Positions 23,141-36,342 of a DNA stretch of 64,000 nucleotides are shown in pieces. Position numbers and translations under genes: made by a program. The notes under the pieces were generated by a model. The model saw nothing but the letters and a program-made list of their open reading frames with translations. It ran no database searches and had not been told where the DNA came from. The stretch's first letter is position 1; the number at the start of each line of letters is the position of its first letter. This stretch comes from Agroathelia rolfsii (Eukaryota > Basidiomycota > Agaricomycetes > Amylocorticiales > Amylocorticiaceae): contig JABRWF010000006.1 in the NCBI GenBank assembly GCA_018343915.1, positions 744,001 through 808,000 of the forward strand, given 5' to 3'.

Positions 23141-23857
23141 GATGAAAGGGCCCCAATGGCGCTCGTCATTTGGACCGGGGAGGAGGGGGGGCGAAAGGAG
23201 AAGAAACCCATGGGCGGCAAGGGACGTTGTTTTGCTTCATCCATTTAAAAAGCGCCGACGCCCTGGGTTAGACGCGTGTATTATAATGGCGATGATGGAT
23301 GCTGTTGGCGCAGGTACGCTGCTCATGCTGTGACCGTGCGTGCGCACGCGAAGTGTTTTTTGGGGTCACTTTGCTCCTGTGCTGATGGAAATGGTTTTGT
23401 GGATATAGATGATGATGATGATGGATGAATGGATGGCTATAGGACCCCAAACCCACACTCCTTTGAGCTGCGTGAATGTGCAGAACCGTTCACTTGTCTT
23501 TTTTTTTCCTCACTTGATATTATTCGGTTGACCTCATGATCATTTATAATTTTCTGCTTTTTTTCTCTTCATTTTTCGCGTATAATTTTCTTTATGTTGT
23601 TCCTGTCCTTGTTTCTGGAATACCCCGCATTTTAGGACTGTTGAACATTGAGCTGCGCCATGCAGTTACGGCGGCCGGTAACCAAATTAGGCTGAGTGTC
23701 CAAAGTGAGCGCATCATCACGTGCCTTACTAGCCATATATGGCAAGTATTCGGCAACCTGTGCCGGGGCAGTGAGCACTGAAGTGAACATCATCATCTCC
23801 TCCTCCTCCCACTTTCTCTGTACAACATTGCGCCCGACTGGCCGCCTGCCGTCGCTC
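23141..23857. other. intergenic with short GAT microsatellite
   Basis: 717 bases between PAC1 and the kinesin gene. A GATGATGATGATGATGG run lies near 23410-23426. The sequence before the kinesin start is rich in pyrimidines. No coding region is supported. Confidence 0.45.
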
Positions 23858-26800
23858 ATGGCGCCCTCATCCTCCTCAGTGTCAGTCCAAGCGGCGACAA
23901 CATCCGTTCAAGTCGGCAAGTCTGCTCTTTGTGCCTGTGCTTTGTTTCCTGCGTCAGCTTACCGTACCTCCCTCTTCCAGCTCTCAGGATAAGGCCAACG
24001 ACGACAGCAGACCTGAGCTCTATACCTACGCGTTTTCAGCGCACCGTCGTTAATGCGACCTCCTCCAACTCTGTGACTGTCGAGCCTAGTGCTGCCGCTA
24101 GCTCGGCCGGCGGCGCAACTACGGCGTCGTCCGCTGCGATGACCAAGAAACAGACGTTTACATTCGACCAGGTCCATCCCCCAACTGCGACACAACACGA
24201 CCTGTTCACATACACAGCGCTACCACTTGTATCCCGCTTCGTTGATGGCTTTAACTGCACTATCCTTGCGTACGGCCAGACGTCCAGTGGAAAGACGTTC
24301 ACAATGACTGGTGTCGATCTTGATGCCAACCCAGCAGACCCGTCGAATAACATGGGTATCATTCCTAGGGCTGTGGCTACTATATTCTCTCGTGCAAGGC
24401 AGCTCAAGGAGGAGAGAGGCTCTTCATGGATGTATAATATTAAAGGCTCCTTCATCGAAATCTACAACGAGGACCTCATCGACTTGCTCGGCGATGATGG
24501 AGTTCGTCGTGAGGTACAGATTCGTGAGGACAAGGATGGGCATATCATCTGGGGTGGTCTACGTGAAGTTGGTGTTAAGAGTAGCAGCGAGGTTATGAGG
24601 TAAGTGGCTCGTCTCTGTCATCCTTCGGCATTTCATTCAATTATGTTTCTTTCAAGCCTTATTCGCCAAGGTACATCGCTGCGACGAACCAACGAAACAG
24701 ACATGAATGCACAGTCTTCGCGTTCACATGCTATCTTTTCCCTTACGCTCACACAGAAGAAATACACCGGTTCAGGAGCACCGCCGAGATCATCTTCACC
24801 GCTTCCTCCTGGTCGTTCGCCATCACGTCTCGCACGTCCAAGTTCGAACATGTACTCTGGTGTGGGTTCTCAACGTGTTTCCTCGCCAACATCTGGCAGC
24901 CGTCCTGCCACGCCTAGCTTTGCAGTTGCCATGAGCAGGGCTGGCACTCGCCCTTCCAGTTCCTTGGGCGTACATGGCCCAGATGGTAGGAATCCAGACT
25001 CTGATGAGAATGGTTCTGGTGAATGGATCACCATCGTTTCCAAGTTCCACTTTGTTGATCTCGCTGGTTCTGAACGTGTAAGCATGCCCTTTCACTCACC
25101 CTTCCCAACTATCACGAGAACTAATCACCATCACTTTCATCTGCTTCTTTCCTCTGAAATCCTTGATATCAGCTCAAACGCACGGCGGCTGCTGGAGAAC
25201 GCATCAAGGAAGGCATCTCCATCAACGGCGGTCTTCTCGCACTTGGCAACGTGATCTCCGCCCTGGGCGACCCGGCCCGCGCGAAGACGAACACGCACGT
25301 CCCGTACCGCGATTCGAAGCTGACACGGCTGCTGCAGGATTCGTTAGGCGGCAATGCGCATACGCTGATGATTGCATGCGTCAGTCCAACGGAGTGGAAC
25401 GCAGCGGAGACGGTGAATACGCTCAAGTATGCGAACCGCGCACGGAACATCAAGAATCGCGTCGTCGTTAATCAGAAGGAGGAAGGGTGGGATGATGTCG
25501 AGTGGTTGCAGGGTACCGTGACTCGTTTGCGCAAGGAGCTGAAAGTGATCAAGGATTCCGGCGGCGGCGGTAGTGGTCCTGGCGGTGTTATCACTGGCGG
25601 TTCTATATCAGCAGCTGAGCTGAAATCAGGTGGCCAGTCTGATTTTGTTGAAGATGGCATTGGTGGTAGTAACAAGCGAATGCTGGCGCAGATGTCGGAG
25701 CTGCAGAACAACTATGAAGATCTCAGGGAGAAGTTCACGCAGCGGACGGAGGAGCTGATGCGGCTCCGTCGTGAGCTGGCCGAGAAGCAGCGCGCGTCGA
25801 ACTCGGGGGCTATAGGGGGCACGGCACGGTATGAAGAGATTGTGGGCCCTGTTATTGAGGAGTACGAGAAGACGATTGGCGCGATGGAAGCCGAGCTCAA
25901 TCTTAATCGTGCGGCTCTGCGACACACCAATGACTTGGTAGAGGAGAAGGAGGAAGAGTTGTCTGCGATCACAGAGAGACATGCTGCTACGGAGTTGTAT
26001 GTCGAAGAGCTTCGGGCCCGTGTGGCGAAACTGTCAGAACGAGAGATTTCGACTGAGGTACGTTATGCTTCCTTCTGACCTTTTCTTTGATGGAAAATGA
26101 TACTGAGTCTATCGCTGTTTATTAGGCGTACATTCGTGATTTGGAAGAGAAGATCAAGAATTACGATGAATCGTCGATGAACTCCAATGAGTCTATGACA
26201 GATCTCAAGCGTGAACTCATCAGGGTCAAGGACACCGAGTCTTATTCGAGTAAATATATCACCGATCTTGAAGCTCGTCTTGCCAAGGCGGACGAATCGA
26301 TCCTTTCTCTACAGCAGACCGTCGAGCAGTTGGAGAACGAGAGTGAGCGCCGACGCGCAGAGGTAGAGTCGCTGCAATACCGTCTTGATTCACTGGACAA
26401 GGACGGTGCCAGTTGGCGGACAGACCTTGAGGAGCGCGAGCGCAAGCTCCGTTCGCTCGAGCTCAAGATGGAGGAATGGGAGCGTCGCAAGGACGAGGCT
26501 AGCCTTGACCGTGAGCGGTTGAACGGTATCGTGGAAGGCGTCGCCCAGGCTCGCAGGAGCATTAGGATGAATCATTCAACCAACGGCGCCACTAATGGTG
26601 CAGTCACCCCCCAATCCGACGCCGAATCCGTTGCGTCGAATGATGCTGAGGCTCAACTGGCTTCTCTTCAACAAACCCATGCGGCCACCCTGGCTGATCT
26701 GTCGTCGGTTACGGCCAAGTATCGCGATGCGCTGCGGGAGATCTCCGATTTGGCAGCCCAAATCCAAGAGGCGAAGCTCAGCTCTCCTGCTATTGTCGAA

Positions 26801-29800
26801 CCTGTAACACCTGGTGACAAAGGTGATTCCCTCGCTTTCCGCCGAAGGGTTTCTCCCCGTTCGAGAGAATCGACCGATCATGGTAAACGCCTTTTTTTCC
26901 GACAGGCGGCCTCGATGGAGTCTCTGCACGCGAGGTATATGCTACTAAAAATTATGAGCTCCTCGTATACTTATCCCCTTTACGCTCATCTAGGTCGCTA
27001 TCGCAATCGCAATCGCTGTCGCAGGAGCTGTCGTTGGCTCGCTCTCGCAAGGCCTCTATCTCAAGTCACGGGACAAGTGATTCGATTTCCCAACCATCCA
27101 CCTCGCAGACTTCATCCCACCGCCCCACGCTCTCGATCTCGCTTTCGAGCGTGGCTGTGAGTCCAACGGAGCGGTCCGTGTCCAGTCTGGAGAAGGAGAT
27201 CATGCGCTTGCAGGAAGTTTTGAAGGAGCGTGAGGCTGAGATTTCATCCCTCGAAGTATCGTTGGCGCAGAGCAACGCGGCCAGTCAAAATTCGGCTGAT
27301 GGAATGCCGAATGGTGGGGATCCGTTTGATCCATCTTTAACGCTTTCGCCCAAGACAAAGGAAAATTTCCGTGCATTGCGTTACAGCATGGAGGGTCATC
27401 CTAATGGGCACTCTTCGCCCTCAGATGCTGGATCAGGTGGTGACGCTGACGAGTCGTTGGCGAGGCTGAATGAGCTTATGCTGTGAGCTTAGTTTTTTTT
27501 TTCTCGGTTTAGCGAGTATTGTTGACTGATCAATTGCCATCTTTAGTTCTATGGCCCAAAAGGAGTCCGCCCACAAGGAGCTCGTTGAAGATTTGACTGC
27601 TCAACTTACTCAGGTCAGAAGACAACATGACGACCTGACTGCATTGTCAAGAGATCAGGTATGTTAATTTGAAAAGGGATATGTCTTCGATAAATTGTAA
27701 TTGACTTGGTTTATCTAGGCCATGAATATGTCCAATGAGCTAGGAATCTTACGTGAACGCCACGACGAGAACCTGGCGAAACTTGAGGCAGTTCAGAAGC
27801 ATGAAGGCGAGCTCGTTGCAGCGCTCGAACAGGCCCAGGCCGAGCACGCGTCCGACGTCGAACAACTGCGCCGTGATCACGAGGAAGCCTTGCGGACCAA
27901 GGAGGCAGAAATCGATACAATGCTTGCGCGCATGAAGAACGAGCACGAATCCGAAGTCAAGACACTGCGTGATCAGCTATCTGAAGCCTCTTCTAATCTC
28001 GAGCGATCTCATCGCGAGCACACGGAGACGTTTGGCAAGCTCCAGGCCGATCATGAGGAAGAACTCCGTCTTCGTATCCAAGAGGCCAACAATATTCTTG
28101 AGCGTACCCGCGAAGAACACAAGCAGAGCCTTGCCAAGGTTGCTTCGGAGCACGAGGCGGTACTCAAAGCTAAAGAAGAAGAATCTGCCGTCATCCTCTC
28201 AAGGACGGAGGAAGAGTACTACGATGCCCTGACCAAGCTTCGCGAGTCGCATGAGGAGGCCATGGAAAAACAAAAGACTGAGGCAGCTTCAACACTGACT
28301 CGTGTGCGCGAAGAGCATGCTGGTGAACTACGCATGGCTGAGATTGCTCGTCAAGGTACTTTATCGGATACCCAGTCTTCTCAACTTGAGGCTCTACAAC
28401 AGTTGCAGAACGAACATTCTGCGGCAATTGCCAAGAAGGAGGCGGCTCTTACTGAAGAGCTCGAGAAACTCAAGTCGGAGCATGCGGAGGTACTGGCAAG
28501 CAAGGAAGAAGACTACAGATCCAAGCTGGAGCGCTTGCGATCAAAGCATTCCTCGGCTCTTGCGCTTAAGGACGAGGAACGCGAAGTGCTTGTCGAAAAA
28601 CTGGAATCCGAGCACAAGGCCACTGTTACCGAGCTCAAGGCCGGGTCTGCTTCCGAAGTCCAGAGGCTCTCTGATTTGCTGGCTAAGGTTCGCGAGGAAC
28701 ACGCCCAATCGTCTTTGAAGGCCACTGAGGACAAGGATAACTCGATCCGTGCACTCCAAGAACAGCATGCCTCTCGCATCCAAGAAATTAATCAGGGTCA
28801 CGATGATACTGTCGCAAAGCTTGCTGAGGAGCATAAACAAGCCCTGGCAGCCGTTGAGGCCAGGTTGGCTGAAGAGCGTGACCAGCTTGCCAAATCTCAT
28901 GCGGAAGAAATAGCCAGCCTCAAATCTTCGCACCAGAGCTCTATTGCTGAAGTCCGTTCGGAGCTGATTGCAGCTCAGGAGCAGCATCGCGTTGACCTTG
29001 CGGAGGCCCGTCAGCAGAGTGAACAACTGCTTTCCAACGAAAAGGAGCGTTTGTCTGCATCCATCGCCCAAGCAGATCGCGATATTGCAGTTGAGCGTGA
29101 TACGCTTCGCAAGGATCATGCATTGCTCGCCGAGCAAGTGGAGCGTCTTACTGCCGAGCGGGAGGCTCTTGTAGCTTCACAAGCCAAGCAGGCCGAAGAG
29201 CTGTCTGCACTTCGTCGTCAGCACGACGATGTCTTGGAAGAGCTCGAGACGCACAAGGCAACTTCCGAGGACTTCAGGACCTCTCAAGAGTCCACTCGCG
29301 AGTCTCATGAGCAGGCGCTGCAGCAGAAGACGACAGCCATCAACGGTCTCCAGTCCGAGCTCACCTCCATTCAGAACGAGCGGGATGAACTTGCTAACCA
29401 GGTCGCTCTTCTTCGTGCGGAATTGGACATCACTCGCTCAGAGCAAGAGAAACTTGTCGAAGAAACATCGAAGCGACAATCGCTGGCCGGAGAATTGGAA
29501 CGTCATCGCTCGCTCATTGCTGAAATTCAAGATGACTTGCAGCGTGTAAGGGACGAAAGAGACAGTATTCAGGCAGAGAAGATGCGCCAGGATACAGTCC
29601 TCAAGGATCTTCAGGAGAAACTTGCTCGAGGCACTCCCGAAGGTGCAAGAGCCGGCTCAGAGAGGTCATACAGCCGATTGAATAACCTGCCTGCGATGAA
29701 ACCGCCGCCTCCAACACCACCGCCTTCTATCCCCCCTCCCCCCATTCCCAAGGCTAGCCCCGTTGCGGATGTGCCTTTGACGCCTGTGACACCCAACACC

Positions 29801-30387
29801 TTTACGGCGTCATCTGTATCTTCGCATGACTCATCGAGCGATACCATCCACTCCTCTCTCAATGGGCGCGAAACCATCAACGGTCGTACAACACCTGTTG
29901 CTCCCGATCCTGCTCTAATAACCAAATTAGAGGAACAGACTAAGCAGATCGAAGAACAAGAGACCATGATTAACACCTTGAATAAGCAGCTTTCTCACTG
30001 CGAAAATGACCTCCAGACTCATATGGATCTTGTTGCAACATTAGAGGGTCAGCTTGGCGATTCGGAGAAGAACCGTGTGTATCTTTTATTTTATTTTTAT
30101 GCTGGCATGTAACTAACGCTCTAATTATAGTGCGCAAAGCTCGTATGCACGCTACGGATCTCGCGCGGGAACGGGACTCATTGAATTCCCAAATCACTAC
30201 ACTCCGCAACGAGTTGCAAGAGGCCAAGTCCGAAGTCGTCTCCGTTCGCCAGTCTGTCGTGGAAGAAAAGCAAAGTCTCCAGCACCGTTTGGACGAAGAG
30301 CGGCGCGCCAAGGAGCGAGCACGACAACAGCTTGATTCGCGTATGGATGAATTGCAGAAACGCAAATCCAAATTTGCCTGTCTGTAA
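23858..30387 (+). CDS. kinesin-4-like motor with very long coiled-coil tail
   Basis: Roughly 1,950-2,000 residues. The motor domain (first 450 or so) opens with VQVALRIRP and has the ATP-binding P-loop GQTSSGKT, the switch I element [11 protein letters not shown], and switch II DLAGSER. The region between the switches is enlarged by a Ser/Pro-rich insert. The domain continues [39 protein letters not shown] and [14 protein letters not shown], then a long heptad-rich tail typical of KIF4/KIF21-type motors. The tail contains Ser/Thr-rich breaks and one polyproline stretch ([18 protein letters not shown], about 29698-29752). The motor sits at the N-terminus, so plus-end-directed movement is expected. 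Kinesin-4 members control microtubule length and midzone or cargo functions. The first intron uses a GC donor. The subfamily is inferred from motor position and tail, not from alignment. Confidence 0.88.
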
Positions 30388-31208
30388 TATCCCTTTTTGC
30401 CATTTCTTCTCTTTTTTCCCTGTTTCTTTCTTTCTTTCTTAATTTCGTTCTTGTACATGCGGCGTGGCGGGTCCCGCTAGAAGGGAGGCTTTAATCATCT
30501 CCGTCCACTCGTTATTTCTGGATTCCGTATGGACGTTGTGACATGTACTACATACAGTATATACCCTGGGTTGGATACATGCTCGACAGTTAAATATTTG
30601 TTATTCGATTGTTCCTTTTTTCTTTTTAGTCTCTATAGTCTATGATTCCCTTGTTCTTGTCTTATTTTACGGTACATATCTCGGAATGGTCGGTATAAAA
30701 TCAGTACGTAAGAGCATGCGTAACACTGTCAGATTACACTTTCGATTCTTACTTAAACACAAATGATTTTTGAAGCTTGAAGCTTCGATCAGTGCTATAT
30801 GTCGTTTATACTCAGACTAGACAAGTAAATACATATAGCCATACTTCCATACTGCTATCAAGACGATGTACGAAATAGTTTATGACAATCAATCGCGAAG
30901 AAGCTGCCAGTTTACCAATGACGCATTCTACGTTTGTGATTGATGGAAATACTTGGAATTAGATGTTGTTCAATTTAAAAATGGGTACATAATAATATGA
31001 TGGTAGATCTAAATGCGGCTAGTGCTACAAGTGACATGAGTGAATGGTGTGCGCTATGGAGTAACAAATCGAAGGAAATAAAATAATGATAAAAGCGGTC
31101 GATCTGAATGTATTAAAATCCCAATAGACCAATAGTCCCGAAAAATGGAGAAAGATCCATATCTGAACCTTGATAAATGGTGGGCTCCTATCAAACCGGT
31201 CCCCAGAC
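30388..31208. other. convergent intergenic region
   Basis: Between the stop codons of the kinesin and the transporter. It is AT-rich, likely two 3' flanks. A CTTGAAGCTTGAAGCTTCG repeat lies near 30775. Nothing else is seen. Confidence 0.45.
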
Positions 31209-33216
31209 TTAAACGGCCTGTTCGCCGGTTGTGCTTCTGTAGGCTTCATGTTGTGATCGAGCATCCTCTTCCTCGACCTCTTCTTCAACCTCCTCGGCGT
31301 CCGGTTGAGGTTGTGAGTCATGGTCCATACTGGGAGCGTATTTCGAGTGCTTCCTCAACCGAGGACCGAACTTCATGAGAACGAAGGGGATAGGCATCAT
31401 CACTAGTGCAATAAAGCCGAGGAGTGATGCTGCCCATTGGTTTCCCAGCTTCTCGAACATTTGCGTAGCGAACAGGGGGAAACCGGCACCAAAAAGGGAA
31501 CGGACGACAGTATTGCCTGCTAATGCGGAAGCAGCTACCCAAAGATAGGCGTCAATCATGTAATTGAATAGGGCCAACTATGGTAATGAATGAAAAGTCA
31601 ATTTAAACGTTATCAAGAAGGAGGTTTTGGAAGGAATGATGACTTACGAAGATCCAGCAGATGGAGAAGCCGATGAGACCACCAGCCATCATGGGTGCCC
31701 AGAACGAGACGCTAGGATACGACGTCCATGCAAACCAGAAGAATGCGACTGCGAACAATGGGGCAGCAATACATGCCATTTCGAGACGGAATTCGGGTGG
31801 GACTGGCTTAGGGGCATATTGGGCGGCGGCCCTCTCGTATCTCGGGTTGAAGATCAAGAGGTAGGCAAGGACGGCAAAGAACCCTCCGATAGCCAAGGGA
31901 AGAAACATGAGGCCGGAAACCCCAAGGTTGAAGTGGTGACCTTCCGTGAAAACAAGAGGATATGCCTCAAAGAGAAGGTACAAGCATCCATAGACGAACT
32001 GTCGATAAAATAGATGAACTTTTAATGAAATCGGACAAGATATGGTAAAGGATACTCACACTCATGTAGATCGTGATCGCAATCAGCATTGGTTCACGGA
32101 ACATAATTTTGAATGGCCGCAGAAGAGTGCCACTGATGCGAGCACCTACTGAGAGGGTTTGTTTCTCAGAAGCCGCAAAATAGCGGGAGTCGCCAGTCTC
32201 TTTGCGCAGACGTTGTGCCTTCTGAACGGTCAATTTCGGAGCATAAGTCTCAGGAAGAGTGAAGACGACGAGGATCCAGCAGGCGCCAGCGAAGCATGTC
32301 ATGATCCAGAAGGTCCAGTGCCAGGAAAGACCGCCAACGATGGTGAATCCAGAGACAGTGGGGCCCAGTGCGGGACCGGCAAAGGGAGCAAGCTGGAGAA
32401 AGGGATGTTTAGCACAATGGAGCCAAAAAAAGCATGTGTTTGAGACCTACTGTAAAAATAGCAAGAGCTTTGCCTCGAGAGTTAGCATCCCAGATATCGG
32501 CAATGAGTGCTCCAGAGTTGGTGAGGGGGGCAGCAGCGAATAAGCCGCCAATGAAGCGGAAAACAAGCAGCTGAGCAGTCGTCTTGGACAAGGCGCAAGC
32601 TATTTGGAAAATCATGTAGATGAAGAAAGTAATCACGAAGACAGGTCGACGACCGTACTGCTCGGAAAGGGGACCCCAAGCGAATGGACCTACAAATTTT
32701 TTTCAAAAGAAGATTCGATGAGAAACTGAGTGATAGATCATAGATTATAGATGAATACTTACCGACACAATAACCAGCAACGAATAACGAAATCATAAGA
32801 ATGCCCAGCTCTTCAGACATGTGTAGATCGCGCATAACAGGCTCGACAATCGATGATGGTGCTGAGCTGGCGAAGGTTCTGTGTGCCACCGTGTTAGATA
32901 AACCGAAAATCTTCATATTTCTTAATCTACTTACGCATTCAAGACCAACAAACCACCAAGACCGGTAAGATACCATCTTCTTAGCCTGGACCATGTCTGT
33001 GGATAGTAGCGTTAGTCCAAGTGTCAAGGGATATTATATAATAATTAAAGCCATATATTGAGGAAGCTTAATTTATTATACCTTTGGGTTGATAGGATCA
33101 TCATCAGTTAAGAAGACTTGGAAATTTTGCTCCTTCTTCTCGTTGCTTGTTTGCAGGCCCTCCTGCGAGGCAGGACGAGAGACAAGTGTAGAATGTTGGC
33201 TAGAATGGTCAGCCAT
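31209..33216 (-). CDS. DHA1-family MFS transporter, TPO/drug-efflux type
   Basis: About 530 residues in seven or so exons, with twelve predicted helices. A hydrophilic N-terminus with a DDDPINPK motif leads to WSRLRRWYLTGLGGLLVLNA, the usual entry to helix 1 in fungal polyamine (TPO1) and multidrug (FLR/CaiA-like) exporters. Helices 2-6 carry ELGILMISLFVAGYCVG, FAWGPLSEQYGRRPVFVI (the MFS motif A loop, GPLSEQYGRRP), GGLFAAAPLTNSGALIAD and GPALGPTVSGF (motif C of antiporters). The central loop is charged. The second half includes FVYGCLYLLFEAYPLVF and a final helix, then an acidic Glu-rich cytosolic tail ending GEQAV. It should move organic cations, polyamines or drugs out of the cell by proton antiport. 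The real substrate is unknown. The start MADHSSQ lies 55 bases from a TATA-like element. Confidence 0.9.
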
Positions 33217-34379
33217 GGAAGAAAAAGGTGGATGTGGATTTATTTTTCTTGGACCAGGCTGCACCCGCTCCTTATAAGAGCCGCAGCCATCGGCGGGAAC
33301 TCCAACGTATTGTCTTCGCGCAAGAGGTGGATGATGCCAGAATGCTTTTGTCAAATCTCAAGGGAGACCAATCGTCTATGACGTAGCATGACGGACCCGG
33401 CCTCCGATGCCGCTAATGCCGCGTAAAATGCCACACATGCCGGCTCATTCCGAGCTCATGGTGGCTGTCCGGCCTGATCGGCAGTGGTTGACTCGAGAAA
33501 GATTGTGTGTCATCGGGAGGTTGCCGTACCGCTGGTTACCCACTCGGTTCCGAAAGCAGGAGTAATGTTGTGATCGACACCGCATATCCGATGCAACCAA
33601 CTTTCGTAATCGGTGACTCACAGCAGTTTACCCAAGTGGTCCAAGAGTGGGGCCCAGTGGTAGATTTTGCTGCAGTGTCATCATTAATCCAGGCTGTCCA
33701 GTACCGGCAATTTCTTACTAATTCACACAAATTTATAAACTGTCTTCCTATCTTCAAATTGTCGGATTTAGCGTTAATACCATTCTTCTCTTGCTGCCAT
33801 CCAAGACCGCCGTTTCATCGTCCGAAGGGCGGCAGCCTTCAGAGTTACGTGTACCCGGTACATCAACACGACATCCACATACACCGCTGTACAGTCATCA
33901 TCATCATCATCTGGGAGCCTCAAAGGAAGCCTGTAGTATCTATTACCACCGCACTGATCCAGCTGATCCAGCTCCTCCTGATATATCAGTGACATCGTCG
34001 AGACCGCCGGTTGGTACAAGTAATATGATTCGAAATGCATCCTTGCCGCGGCATCGGCTCCTAGTTGCTAGAGGAGTTCGTTCTAATTGCGCGACGAGAA
34101 TTGGTGACAATTTGGTGTGCAGCAAGCTATGTCATATCAATGATTGGACCAGAACTGCTGTTACAGTAAGCATGTGAATCTAGTCTATGCTAATGTACAA
34201 CTATATTGCCAGCGACTTGCGCAAAAATGGCGCAGCATAGCCACTGGTTGAACTAACCTGAGTAGTATGTTACTTTTGACCCTGTTCTACGCCTCCTTGA
34301 CGCTGTATCTCCTTCTCGCTCCGACCTTTTCACCTTAGGTCAGAGCACCTTACTTGTAGAAATTGACTCGACAACTATC
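33217..34379. other. divergent intergenic region
   Basis: 1.16 kb between the transporter (minus) and DUF6534 copy A (plus). It holds both promoters. A CATCATCATCATCAT run lies near 33897-33911. Open frames overlap here on both strands, but their composition is not protein-like, so none is called. Confidence 0.45.
33271..33278 (-). promoter_or_regulatory. TATA-like element of transporter gene
   Basis: The palindromic octamer CTTATAAG lies 55 bases before the transporter ATG in the minus-strand sense. It could be the core promoter element, but the distance to the ATG leaves a very short leader, so it is only a candidate. Confidence 0.3.
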
Positions 34380-35742
34380 ATGACGGCCGGGGGCTCAGTC
34401 AATCTTTCGTCTCTCCCTAGCACTCTTGTAGCCGCCGTATTAGGTCCTATGGTCATAGGTATAATGATTGAGCAATGTCTGCTAGGGATAGTATGCTATC
34501 ACGCGGTTGCATACTTTCGTTACCACTTCAATAGCGATACTTCCTTCTGCAGATCAATTGTTATCTGCCTTGTTGGCTTTACCGTGCTTCTAGGTGTTCT
34601 AGATTTGTACGTTTACTGACCGAGAATTCACATCAAGACTCATTTATTCAATATCATGTGAAAGCATAATACTATACCACAGAATAATATGCACGTATGG
34701 TGACTATGAAAAGTTGGATCTCCAGGATTGGATTTTTTGGACGGAAGCAGGCTTAACGGCTTGGGTAGCTTTCATTGCTCATATATTTTATATTTCTCGG
34801 TGCTGTGCCATTACGCACTCGCTGCCCATTTGCGTATTCTTGGGAGTCGGTAAGTCTGGTAAGGCTTGCCAGCGTTTGCTTAGCTGACCTATATTGCTGT
34901 TTTCAGTTGCACTTACCGCTTTAGCTTCTGGTATTAGGTATGCTCGTGCCCGAGTTTTGCGTATTCCATCTGCTATACTAATCCTATTGCTCATTATCAT
35001 AGTGTAACCGTATTCTGCATGTCTCTGGGTCGAATGAGCGAACTCGCAGGGGTCTTCGTTCCAGCCACTATTTGGTTTACCTCGGTACACATATTTCTAT
35101 ATTCTGCATTTCTTACTGACGGCAGTGTGCTAACCAGACTGCCGCATGCGACCTGGGAATTACAGCCGTTTTAGCCATTTACTTCTGGCGTAAAGAGTGT
35201 GTTTTGCGCAGCAGCCATACCATGATTAATCGCTTGCGACGGACATCTATTGAAACCGGATCGCTTACAGCTGCTGGTGCATTATTAAACCTGATTCTGG
35301 TCAGCCAATTCTACCTCCTTGTCTATTTTTATCGACTCTGAGACCATGTGATTAGTTTATATATTCGCCCGAGCAAGCATATGAGTGGGTCACTGCGATG
35401 ATAAATCCTACCGTTTGTGACCCTATGTAACCTCTTTTGCAGTATGATAATACGATATTCAATGTCTCATTTGTATGCACTATCGGTCTTGTACACTCTT
35501 CTTGGCCGTCAAAACCTCCGTAATATTCTTCTTGAGGGATCGGGCACATTTGTTAGCGACTTTCAGTCTTCGTTCTTGGCGGCAGGCGTTGCATCAACGG
35601 TGTGTTTGACGGATTTCCATGTACCTTCATATTCTTACATCTCATCAACATGTAGAGCTACTTGGATGGTCGATCCACATACGATGCGCCCAGATTCCGG
35701 AGAAAAACGCTGATGATTGCTGTCCAAAGTAATCATGGTTGA
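34380..35742 (+). CDS. DUF6534 seven-helix protein, copy A
   Basis: About 330 residues, all exons joinable in frame, so it looks intact. Helix 1 is GPMVIGIMIEQCLLGIVCYH and leads to AYFRYHF. Helix 2 ends LGVLDLF, followed by the family hallmark YGDYEKLDLQDW. Then come helix 3 (AFIAHIFYISRC), helix 4 (ICVFLGVVALTALASG), helix 5 (GVFVPATIWFTS), helix 6 (CDLGITAVLAIYFW), the charged loop RLRRTSIETGSLTA, helix 7, and the DUF6534 signature SHLYALSVLYTLLGRQ. A 29-nt micro-exon (35356-35384) encodes FIYSPEQAY ahead of that signature. The C-terminal tail SYLDGRSTYDAPRFRR differs from the other copies. DUF6534 is a basidiomycete-expanded family without known function. It is convergent with copy B 600 bases on. 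Confidence 0.8.
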
Positions 35743-36342
35743 ACAATCACGGTAAGAAGACGATTAATATAGCCTATCCACTCGCCTGGATCTCATCATT
35801 GAATCAGCTCCTATCCATCTAATCCATCAATCCTTATGAGTTTCATCATTTGATGAGGCGTACGCAAGGATGTTTGCATTCTACCTAACAAGATCCAATT
35901 ATAATTCACCTCCTATATGGTGCGGCACTACTGTTATATTTGCCGTCGATAAAAAAATAGCCAATGTATATGTCTTTCTTGTATAGAACCCAACTCAGAT
36001 GCAAGATAGTGGTTCCTGTCAATCCTCCGACTTGATCAATATTTAAAGTTAGTAAATACTAGTGCTCAATTACGATTACCCAGAGGAACCTAATATGAGA
36101 GAAAAAATTCCGCGGATTTTTGTAAGAACGAGTGGTCTCAAGGATACAACTGTCATAAGCGCAAGTTGGTTTGAGACATTGCAACTGGGTTCCTAAAAAA
36201 GTCCTTGTGTAGACAATCTCTAGGTATTACATCCTCCTTGTGATCGTTCGAGTTTCAATCTGTAATCATCACATGTGATGATATTCAATGTTTGACTTCT
36301 TATTCTGAGCCCTTTGCCGTGGAGATGATTGTCCACAGAAGT
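35743..36342. other. spacer between convergent copies A and B
   Basis: 600 AT-rich bases between two stop codons. Probably 3' flanks. No open frame or repeat stands out, though a terminal exon of copy A or B could extend here by another splice. Confidence 0.4.

Noticed and set aside
27711..29549. Frames on both strands within the kinesin coiled coil
   Set aside because: GAG/CTC-rich heptad codons leave other frames open. Motor and tail are continuous only in the called frame.
31627..32013. Plus-strand frames inside the transporter gene
   Set aside because: They are antisense shadows of helix-coding exons.
33507..34177. Possible genes in overlapping frames upstream of copy A
   Set aside because: No domain, no splice-supported extension, and composition like non-coding sequence.
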